This document shows, in pieces, positions 35,220 to 44,923 of a stretch of DNA of 64,000 nt. The notes beneath the pieces were generated by a model. That model saw only the letters and a program-made list of their open reading frames with translations, was not told where the DNA came from and made no database searches. The stretch is from NCBI RefSeq assembly GCF_004791585.1, contig NZ_SRUU01000001.1, positions 248,001-312,000 on the forward strand, in the 5' to 3' direction. The translations under genes and the position numbers were made by a program. The stretch's first letter is position 1. Every line of letters starts with the position of its first letter. Source of the DNA: Mesorhizobium sp. M1C.F.Ca.ET.210.01.1.1 (GTDB lineage: Bacteria > Pseudomonadota > Alphaproteobacteria > Rhizobiales > Rhizobiaceae).

Positions 35220-35831
35220 ATGAACGCGCCGCCAGCAAATCCGCCGGACGAAGGCCGTGTCGCGCTGCTCGAGCGGCTCGGCAGCCGCTCCATCGTCTTT
35301 GTCGGCCTGATGGGCGCCGGCAAGACTGCGATCGGCCGCAAGGTGGCGGCGATGCTGTCGCTGCCCTTCATCGACAGCGACCAGGAGATCGAGAGCGTGT
35401 CGCGCATGACCGTGCCGGAATTGTTCGAGCGCTATGGTGAGCCTGAATTCCGGGCGCTGGAGCAGCGGGTGATCCTGCGTCTGCTCGAGAACGGCCCGCA
35501 GGTCCTGTCGACCGGCGGCGGCGCCTTCATGAACGCGCAGACGCGCGGAGCGATCGCCGGCCACGCCGTCTCGGTCTGGCTGAAAGCCGATCTCGATCTC
35601 TTGATGGAGCGCGTGTCGAAGAAGCAGAACCGGCCGCTGTTGAAGAATCCCGATCCGCGCGGCGTATTGGAGCGCCTGATGCGAGAGCGCTATCCGGTCT
35701 ATGCCGCGGCCGACATCACGGTGCCGACCCGCGACGACCGCAAGGAAGTCATTGCCGGCGAGGTGGTGTGCGCGCTTTGCGCCCATCTTGGCGTCGCCGC
35801 GATCACCACCAGCGACGAGGTGGACAAGTGA
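35220..35831 (+). CDS. aroK: Shikimate kinase
   Basis: A 203-residue enzyme that phosphorylates shikimate at O3 with ATP, in the chorismate pathway. Walker A is [11 protein letters not shown] near residue 28; DSDQEIE binds Mg and shikimate; FRALEQRVI carries a shikimate-contact Arg, and STGGGAF is the second substrate loop. The lid region has KNRPLL-like QNRPLLKN. It has about 20 extra N-terminal residues and a C-terminal tail compared with the E. coli enzyme, as usual in rhizobia. The stop overlaps the aroB start (GTGA), so aroK and aroB are coupled. Confidence 0.95.
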   Translation: MNAPPANPPDEGRVALLERLGSRSIVFVGLMGAGKTAIGRKVAAMLSLPFIDSDQEIESVSRMTVPELFERYGEPEFRALEQRVILRLLENGPQVLSTGGGAFMNAQTRGAIAGHAVSVWLKADLDLLMERVSKKQNRPLLKNPDPRGVLERLMRERYPVYAAADITVPTRDDRKEVIAGEVVCALCAHLGVAAITTSDEVDK

Positions 35832-36973
35832 GCCGTACCGAAGCGGTGAAGGTCGAGGTCGGGCTTGGCGACCGTGCCTATGACATTTTGATCGGGCCGG
35901 GCCTGCTCGCCGGCGCCGGGACCGAAATTGCGAGCCGCCTTCCCGGCACGCGCGCGGCCATCATCACCGACGAGAACGTCGCCGCCGCGCATCTCGAGAC
36001 GCTGAAGACCGGCCTGGGAAAAGGCGGCATCCAGGCCGCCGTCATCACGCTCCCGGCCGGTGAAAAGACCAAGAGTTTTGCCCATCTCGAGGAGGTGGTC
36101 GACGTCGTGCTCGCCGCCAAGCTCGAACGCCGCGACGTGGTGATCGCACTCGGTGGTGGCGTCATCGGCGACCTTGCCGGCTTCGCCGCCGGCATCGTGC
36201 GGCGCGGGATGAATTTCGTGCAGGTGCCGACCTCGTTGCTGGCGCAGGTCGATTCTTCCGTCGGTGGCAAGACCGGTATCAACAGCGCGCGCGGCAAGAA
36301 CCTGGTCGGGGTCTTCAACCAGCCTAAGCTGGTGCTGGCCGACACCGGCGTGCTCGACACGCTGCCGATCCGCGAGTTCCGCGCCGGCTATGCCGAGCTC
36401 GCCAAATACGGATTGATCGATCGCCCCGGCTTCTTCGCCTGGCTGGAGGAGAACTGGCAAAAAGTGTTTGCCGGCGGCCAGGAGCGGACCGAAGCCATCG
36501 CCGAAGCCTGCCGCGCCAAGGCCGATGTTGTGGCCCGCGACGAGTTCGAGACCGGCGACCGCGCGCTGCTCAATCTCGGCCACACGTTCGGCCACGCGTT
36601 GGAGGCCGCCACCAATTATGACGGGGTCCGCCTCGTCCATGGCGAGGGCGTCGCCATCGGCATGGCGCTGGCGCACCGTTTCTCCGCGCGCCTCAATCTG
36701 GCGAGCCCGGACGATGCAGAGCGCGTGGAAGCGCATCTGCGCGCCGTCGGCCTGCCCTGGCGGATGGCCGACATACCGGGCGAATTGCCGGACGCAGAGG
36801 CGCTGCTTGGCTTCATCACCCAGGACAAGAAGGTGTCGCGCGGCGCGCTCACCTTCATCCTGACGCGCGGCGTCGGCCAGGCCTTCATCGCCAAGGACGT
36901 GCCGCCGTCGGAAGTGCTGTCGTTCCTCAAGGCGAGCCATCCCGAATCGCTCAAGACGAGCCGTTCCAGATGA
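35828..36973 (+). CDS. aroB: 3-dehydroquinate synthase
   Basis: A 381-residue NAD- and metal-dependent enzyme that cyclises DAHP to 3-dehydroquinate. Family motifs are clear: [49 protein letters not shown], and the metal-site [12 protein letters not shown] with a further HGEGVAIGM. It starts with GTG overlapping the aroK stop by four bases. The stop in turn overlaps the ATG of the CBS-domain gene (ATGA), so the three genes form a tightly coupled operon. Confidence 0.97.
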   Translation: MSRTEAVKVEVGLGDRAYDILIGPGLLAGAGTEIASRLPGTRAAIITDENVAAAHLETLKTGLGKGGIQAAVITLPAGEKTKSFAHLEEVVDVVLAAKLERRDVVIALGGGVIGDLAGFAAGIVRRGMNFVQVPTSLLAQVDSSVGGKTGINSARGKNLVGVFNQPKLVLADTGVLDTLPIREFRAGYAELAKYGLIDRPGFFAWLEENWQKVFAGGQERTEAIAEACRAKADVVARDEFETGDRALLNLGHTFGHALEAATNYDGVRLVHGEGVAIGMALAHRFSARLNLASPDDAERVEAHLRAVGLPWRMADIPGELPDAEALLGFITQDKKVSRGALTFILTRGVGQAFIAKDVPPSEVLSFLKASHPESLKTSRSR

Positions 36974-37860
36974 GCGACGCCGGCTGGATTGCCGCAGCCG
37001 TCCTTGCCGCCGTGGTTGTCTTGGCGCTCTTATTCCGCACGCGCCTGCTTGCCGCTTTCGGCTACACGCTTGAGGCGATGGAGCCACAAAGCCCCAAGGA
37101 CGGCGACGCGGACCAGCAGGACGAGGATTCCCGCCGCGAAGGGCCGGCGCGAGAGGACCGCAACCGGCTGGGCGATCTGTTCGAGCTCGAGGAGCTCGAG
37201 GTTTCGGATGTGATGGTCCACCGCACCAACATGCGTTCGGTCAATGCCGACAATCCGCCGGAAGCAGTGGTGCGAGAGATCCTGCAGAGCCCGCACACCC
37301 GGATGCCGCTCTGGAAAGGCTCGCTCGACAACATAGTCGGCGTGCTGCACGCCAAGGACCTTTTGAGGGCCCTCAACGAGGTCGGCAACGATTTTTCCCG
37401 GATCGATGTGATGAAGATCGCGTCGAAGCCGTGGTTCGTGCCGGATACGACCACCTTGCAGGACCAGCTCAACGCCTTCCTGCGCCGCAAGGCGCATTTC
37501 GCCATCGTCGTCGACGAATATGGCGAGGTCGAAGGGCTGGTGACACTGGAAGACATTATCGAGGAGATCGTCGGCGAGATCGCCGACGAGCACGATGTCG
37601 ACATGCAGGGCGTCAAGCAGGAGGCGGACGGCTCGGTCGTCGTCGAGGGAACAGTGCCGATCCGCGATCTCAACCGCGCGCTCGACTGGGATCTGCCGGA
37701 CGAGGAGGCGACGACGATCGCCGGCCTGGTCATCCATGAAACGCAGACGATCCCCGAGGAGAAGCAGGCATTCACCTTCCACGGCAAGCGTTTTGTCGTG
37801 ATGAAGCGCGACAAAAACCGCATTGCAAGGCTGAGGATCCGGCCCGCCGGCGAGGGCTAG
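36970..37860 (+). CDS. CBS-domain protein of the HlyC/CorC (TlyC) family
   Basis: A 296-residue protein with a short hydrophobic N-terminal segment (about residues 5-22, [14 protein letters not shown]), a linker, two CBS domains (about 75-195: [39 protein letters not shown]) and a C-terminal CorC_HlyC domain (about 210-290: [22 protein letters not shown]). It lacks the four-helix DUF21/CNNM membrane domain of the long relatives. Members are linked with Mg/Co efflux or envelope integrity, and the hemolysin label is historical. It is translationally coupled to aroB. Confidence 0.9.
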   Translation: MSDAGWIAAAVLAAVVVLALLFRTRLLAAFGYTLEAMEPQSPKDGDADQQDEDSRREGPAREDRNRLGDLFELEELEVSDVMVHRTNMRSVNADNPPEAVVREILQSPHTRMPLWKGSLDNIVGVLHAKDLLRALNEVGNDFSRIDVMKIASKPWFVPDTTTLQDQLNAFLRRKAHFAIVVDEYGEVEGLVTLEDIIEEIVGEIADEHDVDMQGVKQEADGSVVVEGTVPIRDLNRALDWDLPDEEATTIAGLVIHETQTIPEEKQAFTFHGKRFVVMKRDKNRIARLRIRPAGEG

Positions 37861-37888
37861 TTCAGGTTGGAGAGGCGGGCCTGCGCTC

Positions 37889-39433
37889 TCAAAGTTCCTT
37901 CGTCGAGCGCTCGCTGAGCATCGCGCCCGTTTCAGCATCCATTGCCGCCAGGCTGACATCGTAGCCCCACAGGCTTCGGATATGGCGCAGGGTCGCGTCG
38001 CGGCTTTGGTCCTCGAGCAGGATGCCGTCCTTGACATTGTGCCGCAGCCGCAGTTGCCGGTCGCCCAGAAGGTCCACGTCGACCACCTGGATGTCGGGCC
38101 GGCTCGCCCCCACGTCGTAGCGTTGGGCCAGCGCGGACCGTATCTTGCCATAGCCGCGCTCGTTGTGGATCGAGGCGACTTCGAAATGCGGCTCGTCGGC
38201 ACCGTCGGCCAGCACGAAGAGCCGCCATTTCCGGATCAGGGCCGGGCTCAGATACTGGCGAATGAAGGATTCGTCACGGTGGTTGGCCCAGGCATCGAGC
38301 AGGGTGTCGCGCCAGTCGCCGCGGCCGGCGATGTCCGGAAACCAGTCGCGGTCCTCCGCGGTCGGCTCAGTCGAGATGCGCTGGATGTCCTGCATCATGT
38401 CGAGACCCAGCGCGTAGGGATTGATGCCGGAAAAGCGCGGGTCGTCGAAGCCTGGCTGGAAGACAACGTTCGAATGGTTGCGCAAGATCTCGAGCATGGC
38501 GCCTTCGCTGATGCGGCCGCGGTCGAAAAGCGTGTTCATGATCGTGTAGTGCACGAAGGTGGCGCAGCCCTCGTTCATCACCTGGGTTTGCCGCTGCGGA
38601 TAAAAATACTGCGCGATGACACGCACGATCCTGACGATCTCGCGCTGCCAGGGCTCAAGGACGAGGCTGTTCTTCTCGAGGAAATAGAGCAGGTTCTCCT
38701 CGGGCAGATTGAGCGACCTCTTCCGCTCGGCAAGGATTTCGTGCCCCGCCTCCGGCTTGTTCTTTCCGGGCGAGGGCGGCAACGTCCGCCAGAGATCGTT
38801 GAAGGAACGCTCCTCATATTCGAGCCGCTCGCGCAGCCCTTCGCGCTGCTGCTCGGAGGACAGCTTCGGCGGCCGGCGGTAGCGGAACACGCCCTGTTCC
38901 ATCAGCGCGTGGGCGGAATCGAGGATCGCCTCGACGGCGGCCAGGCCGTGCCGTTCCTCGCACCGGGCCACGTAGCTCTTGGCAAAATCGAGATAGCTCA
39001 GGATCCCCCCGGCGTCCGTCCATTGCCGGAAAAGGTGATTGTTCTTGAAGAAATGGTTGTGGCCCAGCGCTGCATGGGCGGTCACCAGGGCCTGCAAGGC
39101 CATGGTGTTCTCCTCCATCAGGTAGACGATGCAGGGGGTGGAATTGATGACCAGTTCGTAGGCCAGACCGCGGGCGCCCTTGCGGTAGAGAAGTTCATCA
39201 TAGAGGAAACGTTTGCCGAACGACCAATGCCGATACATCAGCGGCATGCCGACCGACGAGTAGGCGTCGAGCATCTGCTCGGAGGAAATGACCTCCATCT
39301 GCACCGGATAGATATCGAGGCGAAGCTCTTCGGTCCCGATCGCCTCGATCTCTTCGTAGGCCCGCGACAGTTTCGCAAAATCCCAGTCAGATCCGGAAAA
39401 CAGCAACTCGGATTTGCGCGCGTGACCGACCAT
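37889..39433 (-). CDS. SpoVR family protein
   Basis: A 514-residue cytoplasmic protein of the SpoVR/YcgB family. Characteristic segments are DWDFAKLSRAYEEIEAIG, YRHWSFGKRF, LVINSTPCIVYLMEENTM, ALGHNHFFKNN and YFYPQRQTQVMNEGCATFVHYTI. The family is found in spore-formers and in many non-sporulating proteobacteria, where it is nearly always linked to prkA and yeaH, as here: it is the third gene of that operon, 26 bases after yeaH. The biochemical role is unknown; expression in enterobacteria belongs to the general stress response. The start with MVGHARKSELLFSG matches the family N-terminus. Confidence 0.95.
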   Translation of the reverse strand: MVGHARKSELLFSGSDWDFAKLSRAYEEIEAIGTEELRLDIYPVQMEVISSEQMLDAYSSVGMPLMYRHWSFGKRFLYDELLYRKGARGLAYELVINSTPCIVYLMEENTMALQALVTAHAALGHNHFFKNNHLFRQWTDAGGILSYLDFAKSYVARCEERHGLAAVEAILDSAHALMEQGVFRYRRPPKLSSEQQREGLRERLEYEERSFNDLWRTLPPSPGKNKPEAGHEILAERKRSLNLPEENLLYFLEKNSLVLEPWQREIVRIVRVIAQYFYPQRQTQVMNEGCATFVHYTIMNTLFDRGRISEGAMLEILRNHSNVVFQPGFDDPRFSGINPYALGLDMMQDIQRISTEPTAEDRDWFPDIAGRGDWRDTLLDAWANHRDESFIRQYLSPALIRKWRLFVLADGADEPHFEVASIHNERGYGKIRSALAQRYDVGASRPDIQVVDVDLLGDRQLRLRHNVKDGILLEDQSRDATLRHIRSLWGYDVSLAAMDAETGAMLSERSTKEL

Positions 39434-39459
39434 CAGCCCTGTCCCATCGACTCAGGCCC

Positions 39460-40770
39460 TCACGCACTCTTGCGCAGGGCAGGCTGCCTGGCGAAAAGCT
39501 CGCGAAAGACCGGATAGATATCGGCCGGGGCAGCGATGCGTCTCATTTGGAAATTCGGCCATTTACCGTCGACGGCGTTGTAGGCTCGCCAGAGCGATGT
39601 CCCGTTTTCGGTCGAGCCGAAAATGTGGCTTTCCCGTTCGTCGATGATCTCCACATAGGCGAAATACTGGCAAAGGCGCATGAGCTTGCGGTCGAGCAGT
39701 TCTATGCAGCGCTCGGAATCGGTGGCGAAGTTGTCGCCGTCGGAAGCCTGGGCGGCATAGATGTTCCATTCGGAGACCGGATAGCGCTGCTCGATGATGC
39801 GGTGCATTTCCTCGAGCGCCGTGGAGACGACGGTGCCGCCGCTTTGCGTGTGGTAGAAGAATGTATGCTCGTCCACCTCCTTGGCCTCGTGGGTGTGGCG
39901 AATGAAGACGACATCGATGCGCTCGTAACGTCGTGTCAGGAAAAGGTGCAGCAGCACGAAGAAGCGTTTGGCCAGATCCTTCTCGCGCTCTCCCATCGAT
40001 CCCGAGACGTCCATCAGACAGAACATGACCGCGCTTGCATTCGGCACCGGCTGCGGGTCGAAGCGATTGAAACGGATGTCGACCGGATCGACATAGGCAA
40101 TTCGCTTGCGCCGGCGCTCGAGCCGGTCAAGCTGCTCGCGCAGAGCCGCCAGGCGTGCGCGCACTGCTGGGCTTGCCGGCTTCGATGTCAGCTCGGCAAT
40201 CTGGCTGGCGATCGCGTTCACCTCCGCCTGCTTGGGACGCCTGAGCGCGATGCGGCGGCCGTGGCTGTTCCGCATCGTGCGTCCGACATTGATGTTCGTC
40301 GGCGACCCGCTTGCCCTGAAGCCTGCCCGTCTCGGCTTGAAGCTCAGTATCTGCTTGAGATTGAGCTTGACCAGATCGGGCAGCTCGAGATCCTCGAAGA
40401 AGAGGTCGAGCACTTCCTCGCGCGACAGCACAAAGCGGAAGTCGTCTTCGGATTCCGTGGTCCCTGGACTCGAAGAGCCGGCGCCCCCGCCGCCGGGCTT
40501 GGGGATCAGATCACCGGGGCTGAACGTCTTGTTTCCGGGCAGGATGTGCTGACGCCGCCCGCTGTCCTTGGCGTCGTTGAAGGCCGGTTCGCTGGTACCC
40601 TTCCGCGGCATCGGCACGGCGAGCTCCTTGTCCAGCTCGGCGATGCGGCCCGTGCGGACGTGGTCGCGGATGCTCTGCTTTAGCTCTTCCCGCGCGCGCC
40701 TCAAGAAGCGCTGGCGATTGCCCAGGCTTTTGTCCTTCGGATTCAGTCGGCGGTCGATGAAGATCGGCAT
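39460..40770 (-). CDS. YeaH/YhbH family protein (DUF444)
   Basis: A 436-residue DUF444 protein. It begins with MPIFIDRRLNPKDKSLGNRQRFLRR, typical for the family, and has a VWA-like domain in the C-terminal half with a metal-site-type DVSGSMGEREKDLAKRFF motif, then FIRHTHEAKEVDE and SGGTVVSTAL. Arg/Lys-rich segments occur in the middle (about 150-235). It is the second gene of the prkA-yeaH-spoVR operon, 19 bases after prkA. In E. coli YeaH partners the kinase YeaG in nitrogen-starvation and stationary-phase responses; its molecular role is unresolved. Confidence 0.95.
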   Translation of the reverse strand: MPIFIDRRLNPKDKSLGNRQRFLRRAREELKQSIRDHVRTGRIAELDKELAVPMPRKGTSEPAFNDAKDSGRRQHILPGNKTFSPGDLIPKPGGGGAGSSSPGTTESEDDFRFVLSREEVLDLFFEDLELPDLVKLNLKQILSFKPRRAGFRASGSPTNINVGRTMRNSHGRRIALRRPKQAEVNAIASQIAELTSKPASPAVRARLAALREQLDRLERRRKRIAYVDPVDIRFNRFDPQPVPNASAVMFCLMDVSGSMGEREKDLAKRFFVLLHLFLTRRYERIDVVFIRHTHEAKEVDEHTFFYHTQSGGTVVSTALEEMHRIIEQRYPVSEWNIYAAQASDGDNFATDSERCIELLDRKLMRLCQYFAYVEIIDERESHIFGSTENGTSLWRAYNAVDGKWPNFQMRRIAAPADIYPVFRELFARQPALRKSA

Positions 40771-40789
40771 GGAACCGTTCCGGTTTTGC

Positions 40790-42739
40790 TCAACCCGCCT
40801 TGTTCACGCGCATATACCAGTCGACGAGCCGACGCACCTGCCGCTGAGTATAGCCGCGCTCCACCATCCGCTGCACGAATTCGTTGTGCCGCCTCTCCGT
40901 GACGCTGTCCTGCTTCGAGCCGAAACTGATCACCGGCAGCAGATCCTCGACCTGGCCGAACATGCGCTTCTCGATGACCTCGCGGAGCTTTTCATAGCTC
41001 GTCCAGGATGGGTTGCGGCCGTGATTGCGCGCCCGGGCGCGCAAGGTGAATTTGACCACTTCGTTGCGGAAGTCCTTGGGATTGGCGATGCCGGCCGGTT
41101 TTTCGACCTGCGACAATTCCTTGTCCAGGACCTCGCGATTGAGGATCTGGCCGGTATCGGGGTCCTTGTAGTCCTGATCCTCGATCCAGGCGTCGGCGTA
41201 GGCGATATAGCGGTCGAAAAGGTTCTGGCCGTACTCGCTGTAGGATTCCAGATAAGCCTTCTGGATCTCGTGGCCGATGAACTCGGCATAGCGCGCCGCG
41301 AGTTCCGACTTGATGAATTCGAGATAGGCCGCTTCCGTTTCCTTCGGGAATTGCTCGCGCTTGATCGCCTCCTCGAGAATGTACATCAGGTGCACCGGAT
41401 CGGCGGCCACCTCCTTGGTGTCGTAGTTGAAGGTCTGGGACAGGATCTTGAAGGCGAAGCGCGTGCTGACCCCGGTCATGCCTTCGTCGACGCCGGCGGC
41501 ATCGCGATATTCCTGGACCGACTTCGCCTTTGGGTCGACTTCCTTGAGGTTCTCGCCGTCATAGGCGCGCATCTTGGTGTAGAGCGGCGAATTTTCATGC
41601 TCCGCAAGGCGGGTTGAGACGGTGAACCGGCTGAGAATGTCCAGCACCTCGGGCGCGCAGGGGCTGTTCGCCAGTTCGCTTTCGCGCAGCAGCTTCTCGT
41701 AAATCTGCCTCTCTTCGGTGACGCGAAGGCAATAGGGCACCTTGACCACGAGGATGCGGTCGAGGAAGGCCTCATTGTTCTTGTTGTTCTTGAACTGCTG
41801 CCATTCCGACTCGTTGGAATGGGCAACGACGATGCCCTGATAGGGGAAGGCGCCGAAATTCTCGGTGCCGTTGTAGCTGCCTTCCTGGGTTGCCGTCAGC
41901 AACGGGTGCAGGACCTTGATGGGCGCCTTGAACATTTCGACGAATTCGAGCAGGCCCTGCGTGGTCCGGTTCAAGCCGCCGCTGTAGGAGTAGGCATCCG
42001 GATCCGACTGGCTGAAGTTTTCCAATTGCCTGATGTCGACCTTGCCAACCAGGGCCGAGACGTCCTGATTGTTCTCGTCGCCAGGCTCGGTCTTGGCGAT
42101 GGCGATCTGGCGAAGCCGCGACGGCGCCAGCTTGACCACGCTGAACTTGGAAATGTCGCCCGACAGTTCGTCCAGGCGCTTGGCCGCCCAGGGCGAGATG
42201 AGGCCGTTCAGCCGGCGACGGGCTATTCCGTATTTGTCTTCCAGCAAATCGCTCATGCGATCGGGATGGAAAAGGCCGAGCGGCGATTCGAAAATCGGAC
42301 TGATCTGGTTGCCGACCTTGAGCGTGTAGATCGGTCGCTGCTCCATCAGCTTCTTCAGACGCTCGGCGAGCGAGGACTTGCCGCCGCCGACCGGGCCAAG
42401 CAGGTAGAGAATCTGCTTGCGCTCCTCGAGCCCCTGCGAGGCGTAGCGGAAATATCCGGCGATGCGCTCGATCGTGTCCTCCATCCCGTAGAAGTCGGAG
42501 AAGGAGGGGTACACCTTGATAGTGCGGTTCGAGAAAATCCGCCCGAGTCGCTCATCCTTGCTGGTGTCGATCAGGTTCGGCTCGCCTATTGCCTCGACCA
42601 TGCGCTCAGGGGCCGAGGCATACATGGATTTGTCCTCGCGACAGGCTAGAAGATATTGCTGGAGGCTGATCTCTTCCTGGGCCGCGTTCGCGTAAATCTC
42701 CGAAAACAGATCGAAGACGTCGGATTGGTTCTCTCGCAT
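40790..42739 (-). CDS. prkA: PrkA family serine protein kinase (YeaG-like)
   Basis: A 649-residue protein. The N-terminal AAA domain (about residues 75-370) has Walker A LGPVGGGKSSLAERLK (Lys about 121) and downstream motifs SEWQQFKNNKNNEAFLDRI; the C-terminal PrkA kinase domain follows (about 390-640). Length agrees with E. coli YeaG (644). The first gene of the operon with yeaH and spoVR. PrkA proteins act as stress-induced kinases or, as shown for the Bacillus homolog, as AAA+ ATP-dependent proteases; which activity applies here is open. No convincing promoter motif was found in the 217-base gap upstream. Confidence 0.95.
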   Translation of the reverse strand: MRENQSDVFDLFSEIYANAAQEEISLQQYLLACREDKSMYASAPERMVEAIGEPNLIDTSKDERLGRIFSNRTIKVYPSFSDFYGMEDTIERIAGYFRYASQGLEERKQILYLLGPVGGGKSSLAERLKKLMEQRPIYTLKVGNQISPIFESPLGLFHPDRMSDLLEDKYGIARRRLNGLISPWAAKRLDELSGDISKFSVVKLAPSRLRQIAIAKTEPGDENNQDVSALVGKVDIRQLENFSQSDPDAYSYSGGLNRTTQGLLEFVEMFKAPIKVLHPLLTATQEGSYNGTENFGAFPYQGIVVAHSNESEWQQFKNNKNNEAFLDRILVVKVPYCLRVTEERQIYEKLLRESELANSPCAPEVLDILSRFTVSTRLAEHENSPLYTKMRAYDGENLKEVDPKAKSVQEYRDAAGVDEGMTGVSTRFAFKILSQTFNYDTKEVAADPVHLMYILEEAIKREQFPKETEAAYLEFIKSELAARYAEFIGHEIQKAYLESYSEYGQNLFDRYIAYADAWIEDQDYKDPDTGQILNREVLDKELSQVEKPAGIANPKDFRNEVVKFTLRARARNHGRNPSWTSYEKLREVIEKRMFGQVEDLLPVISFGSKQDSVTERRHNEFVQRMVERGYTQRQVRRLVDWYMRVNKAG

Positions 42740-42956
42740 GATATTCTGCCCTCAGAGCCGCTCTGGCTTCCAGTCGGCCAGTCAGCTCGTCTCGTATTCA
42801 ACTGCCGGAAAGCATTGTGGTTCCCTCACAAGAAGGAGAGCGTCTGCAATCGGGCATCGACGTCTCAAAGCACCCGACTCAGACGGAATGCTCACCTATG
42901 CTATTTAGGTGGTGATAGCCGGGAGAGCTTCAAGGAGAATCTTGGTTTTTCCCCAT

Positions 42957-43322
42957 CTACATGTCGTGATCGGGAACATAGAGGCAGAACGAATGCTGCG
43001 AGTTCGCGTCGCCGCCGGGCTTGCATTCGTGAAAGAACTCGTCGCCCGAGCGCTTTATCCGACTATCGGAGTAGGGAATGAGCTCTCCGGTGGAGAGCTG
43101 GTAGCCATATTTCGTTTCCTTCACATCGGTCGTGGGCGCCTGGTAGCAGTCCATTCCCGAGCAACATGAGCTATCGTACTGCCAGCCCTTGGGCGCCTGG
43201 TGCGCGACGGCCGGAGCCGAAAGGAACACGGCCAGGGCAATTGCCGAAACCAAGCGCGGAGGCTGCAAACCCGCTAAGCGCTCGTTGGCGCGCGCGACTG
43301 GAATTCCATACCTCTTCGTCAT
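42957..43322 (-). CDS. Cys-rich exported protein, unknown
   Basis: A 121-residue product, exported by a signal peptide (hydrophobic run SAIALAVFLSAPAVAH, cleaved after about residue 38). The mature part of about 80 residues carries five cysteines: DSSCCSGMDCYQAP, FFHECKPGG and HSFCLYVPDHDM. The pattern resembles small periplasmic proteins of unknown function I have seen in rhizobia, but I cannot assign a family. I prefer the ATG at 43322; the frame is open to 43421 but those residues are proline- and arginine-rich and lack sense. It stands between the prkA operon and the esterase gene. The cysteine pairs may form disulfides or bind a metal. Confidence 0.6.
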   Translation of the reverse strand: MTKRYGIPVARANERLAGLQPPRLVSAIALAVFLSAPAVAHQAPKGWQYDSSCCSGMDCYQAPTTDVKETKYGYQLSTGELIPYSDSRIKRSGDEFFHECKPGGDANSQHSFCLYVPDHDM

Positions 43323-43647
43323 CGGGGTCACCGTCGGAGGCGCCGGCCGAGGGCATCGGCTCTCCTGTCTGACAAGCAATCCGTTCTGGGATGGACGAGG
43401 GCTCTCTCCAGAACCGGCCACGTATCAAACTGCCAGACCAGCGAAAATGTTCCATGATCCTCTCCAAGCGGCTGCTTAGCGTACCGGGGCATTTTGCAGG
43501 CGCATTTGCTGGCGCGAGCGGGTGCGCGGGCTACCGTTGACTGGCCCCCAACGCGGTCGATGAACAATCCTTAACTGGACGCCCGGCGCGCTCGCATATT
43601 CTCTTTGACGAGAGTTGACTGGGCCGAGGAGCTGTCAGGAGGTTATA
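43323..43647. other. 325-bp gap without a supported gene
   Basis: Overlapping open frames on both strands here have shadow-like composition. The only functional-looking signals are the likely promoter region of the divergent Cys-rich protein and esterase genes and the AGGAGG ribosome binding site at 43638-43643. Confidence 0.4.
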
Positions 43648-44460
43648 ATGATCGATCGGCGACATTTTCTCCTTGCGTCCGCTGCCGCGATGCTGCCGAC
43701 CGCGGCGCCGGCAGCCTGGCGCCTGCGCCAGCCGGCGCCACGGACGCTCGACTACGGGCCGGCCAAGCTGGACATCTACGCACGCGACGGCGCCAAGGGC
43801 GATCCGGTCGTCTTCTTCATCCATGGCGGCGCCTGGCGGCTCGGCAGCCGCGACAACGTCAACGCCAAGCCAGGTTTCCTGCTCGCCAGGGGCTTCCTGT
43901 TCGTCTCGATCGACTACCGCATGCTGCCCCAGGCCGACGTCGCCACCCAGGCGAGCGACGTCGAGAAGGCTTACGGCTATGTGCGGGCCAATATCGCCAC
44001 ATATGGCGGCGATCCCGACCGCATCGTGGTGATGGGCCACTCGGCCGGTTGCCATCTCGCGGCGCTGACCGGGTTTCGCGGCGGCTTGCCCGGCGTCGCC
44101 GCGTTGGTGCTCGACGATACCGAGGCCTATGATCTCGAGGCCCTGGCCAAGGCGCAGGGCGGCAAGCTGCGGCCGATCTACGCGCAAGCCTTTTCGGATC
44201 CAAGCCAGTGGCGGGCGCTGTCGCCCGCGACCTATATCGGGACGGCCAGGCATCCGCCCGTGTTCGTCGCCTATTCGAACGCTCCGATCCGCGCGGCCGC
44301 CGCGCGTGGTCTGGCGGATCGGCTACGGGCAGGGGGCACCAAGGTCACGCTGTTCGACGGCAGCGCCTATTCGCACATGGCGATCAACCGCCGCTTCGGC
44401 GAGGACGGCGACGCGCTGACCGCAGCGGTCATGGCTTTCCTGAAGGCGACGGTCGCCTGA
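43648..44460 (+). CDS. Alpha/beta hydrolase (esterase/lipase, HGG type)
   Basis: A 270-residue exported hydrolase. It starts with a twin-arginine-like signal (IDRRHFLLASAAAMLPTAAPAAW). The oxyanion-hole motif FIHGGAWRLGSRDN, nucleophile elbow VMGHSAGCHLAAL (Ser), acid LVLDDTEAYDLE and the late His region SHMAINRRFGEDGD are in the order expected for the BD-FAE/HSL-like fold. AGGAGG lies right before the ATG at 43648. It converges with bolA, whose stop is three bases away. Substrate unknown; feruloyl esterase, kynurenine formamidase-like and short-chain esterases share this motif set. Confidence 0.85.
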   Translation: MIDRRHFLLASAAAMLPTAAPAAWRLRQPAPRTLDYGPAKLDIYARDGAKGDPVVFFIHGGAWRLGSRDNVNAKPGFLLARGFLFVSIDYRMLPQADVATQASDVEKAYGYVRANIATYGGDPDRIVVMGHSAGCHLAALTGFRGGLPGVAALVLDDTEAYDLEALAKAQGGKLRPIYAQAFSDPSQWRALSPATYIGTARHPPVFVAYSNAPIRAAAARGLADRLRAGGTKVTLFDGSAYSHMAINRRFGEDGDALTAAVMAFLKATVA

Positions 44461-44463
44461 GCC

Positions 44464-44766
44464 TCACCAGCGGGTCTTTTCGCCGGGCGCGGCCGGCTCG
44501 ATCGCCAGCGCGTGCACGCCGGCCTTCAGTTCGTCGGCAAGCAGTTCGTTGACGGCGCGGTGGCGCTCGATGCGGCTCATGCCGGCAAAATTCGGTGAGA
44601 CGATGCGGACGCGGAAATGCGTCTCGCCGGTGCCGTCGAAGGTGGCGTGGTGGCCCGACTCGACATGATGATGGCCGGCATGAAGGTGGCTTTCGTTGAT
44701 GACGGTGAGCCTCTCCGGCAGAAATGCCGCCTTCAGCTTGCTTTCCATCGTCGACTGTATGGACAT
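44464..44766 (-). CDS. BolA family protein
   Basis: A 100-residue BolA protein. The class II KH-like fold shows LNESHLHAGHH as INESHLHAGHHHVESG, THFRVRIVSPNFAGMSRIERHRAVNELL, and ALAIEPAAPGEKTRW at the end. BolA proteins pair with monothiol glutaredoxins to bind [2Fe-2S] clusters. A His (in FAGMSRIERHRAV) and upstream His residues are candidate ligands. It is divergent from the J-domain gene, an order also known in other rhizobia. Confidence 0.93.
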   Translation of the reverse strand: MSIQSTMESKLKAAFLPERLTVINESHLHAGHHHVESGHHATFDGTGETHFRVRIVSPNFAGMSRIERHRAVNELLADELKAGVHALAIEPAAPGEKTRW

Positions 44767-44923
44767 CGGAGCTTCCCTTCACCACATGACGGCATAGCCG
44801 CATGTTATCTACGGCACAGCCGCAAAATCTTGAGTTTCGACCGCCTTTAAGCCGCGATTCAGCGGTTAGGGCGATCATCGGCGAAATGTCAATTCTTGTT
44901 TCGCACTAGCGAACAGCCCATAA

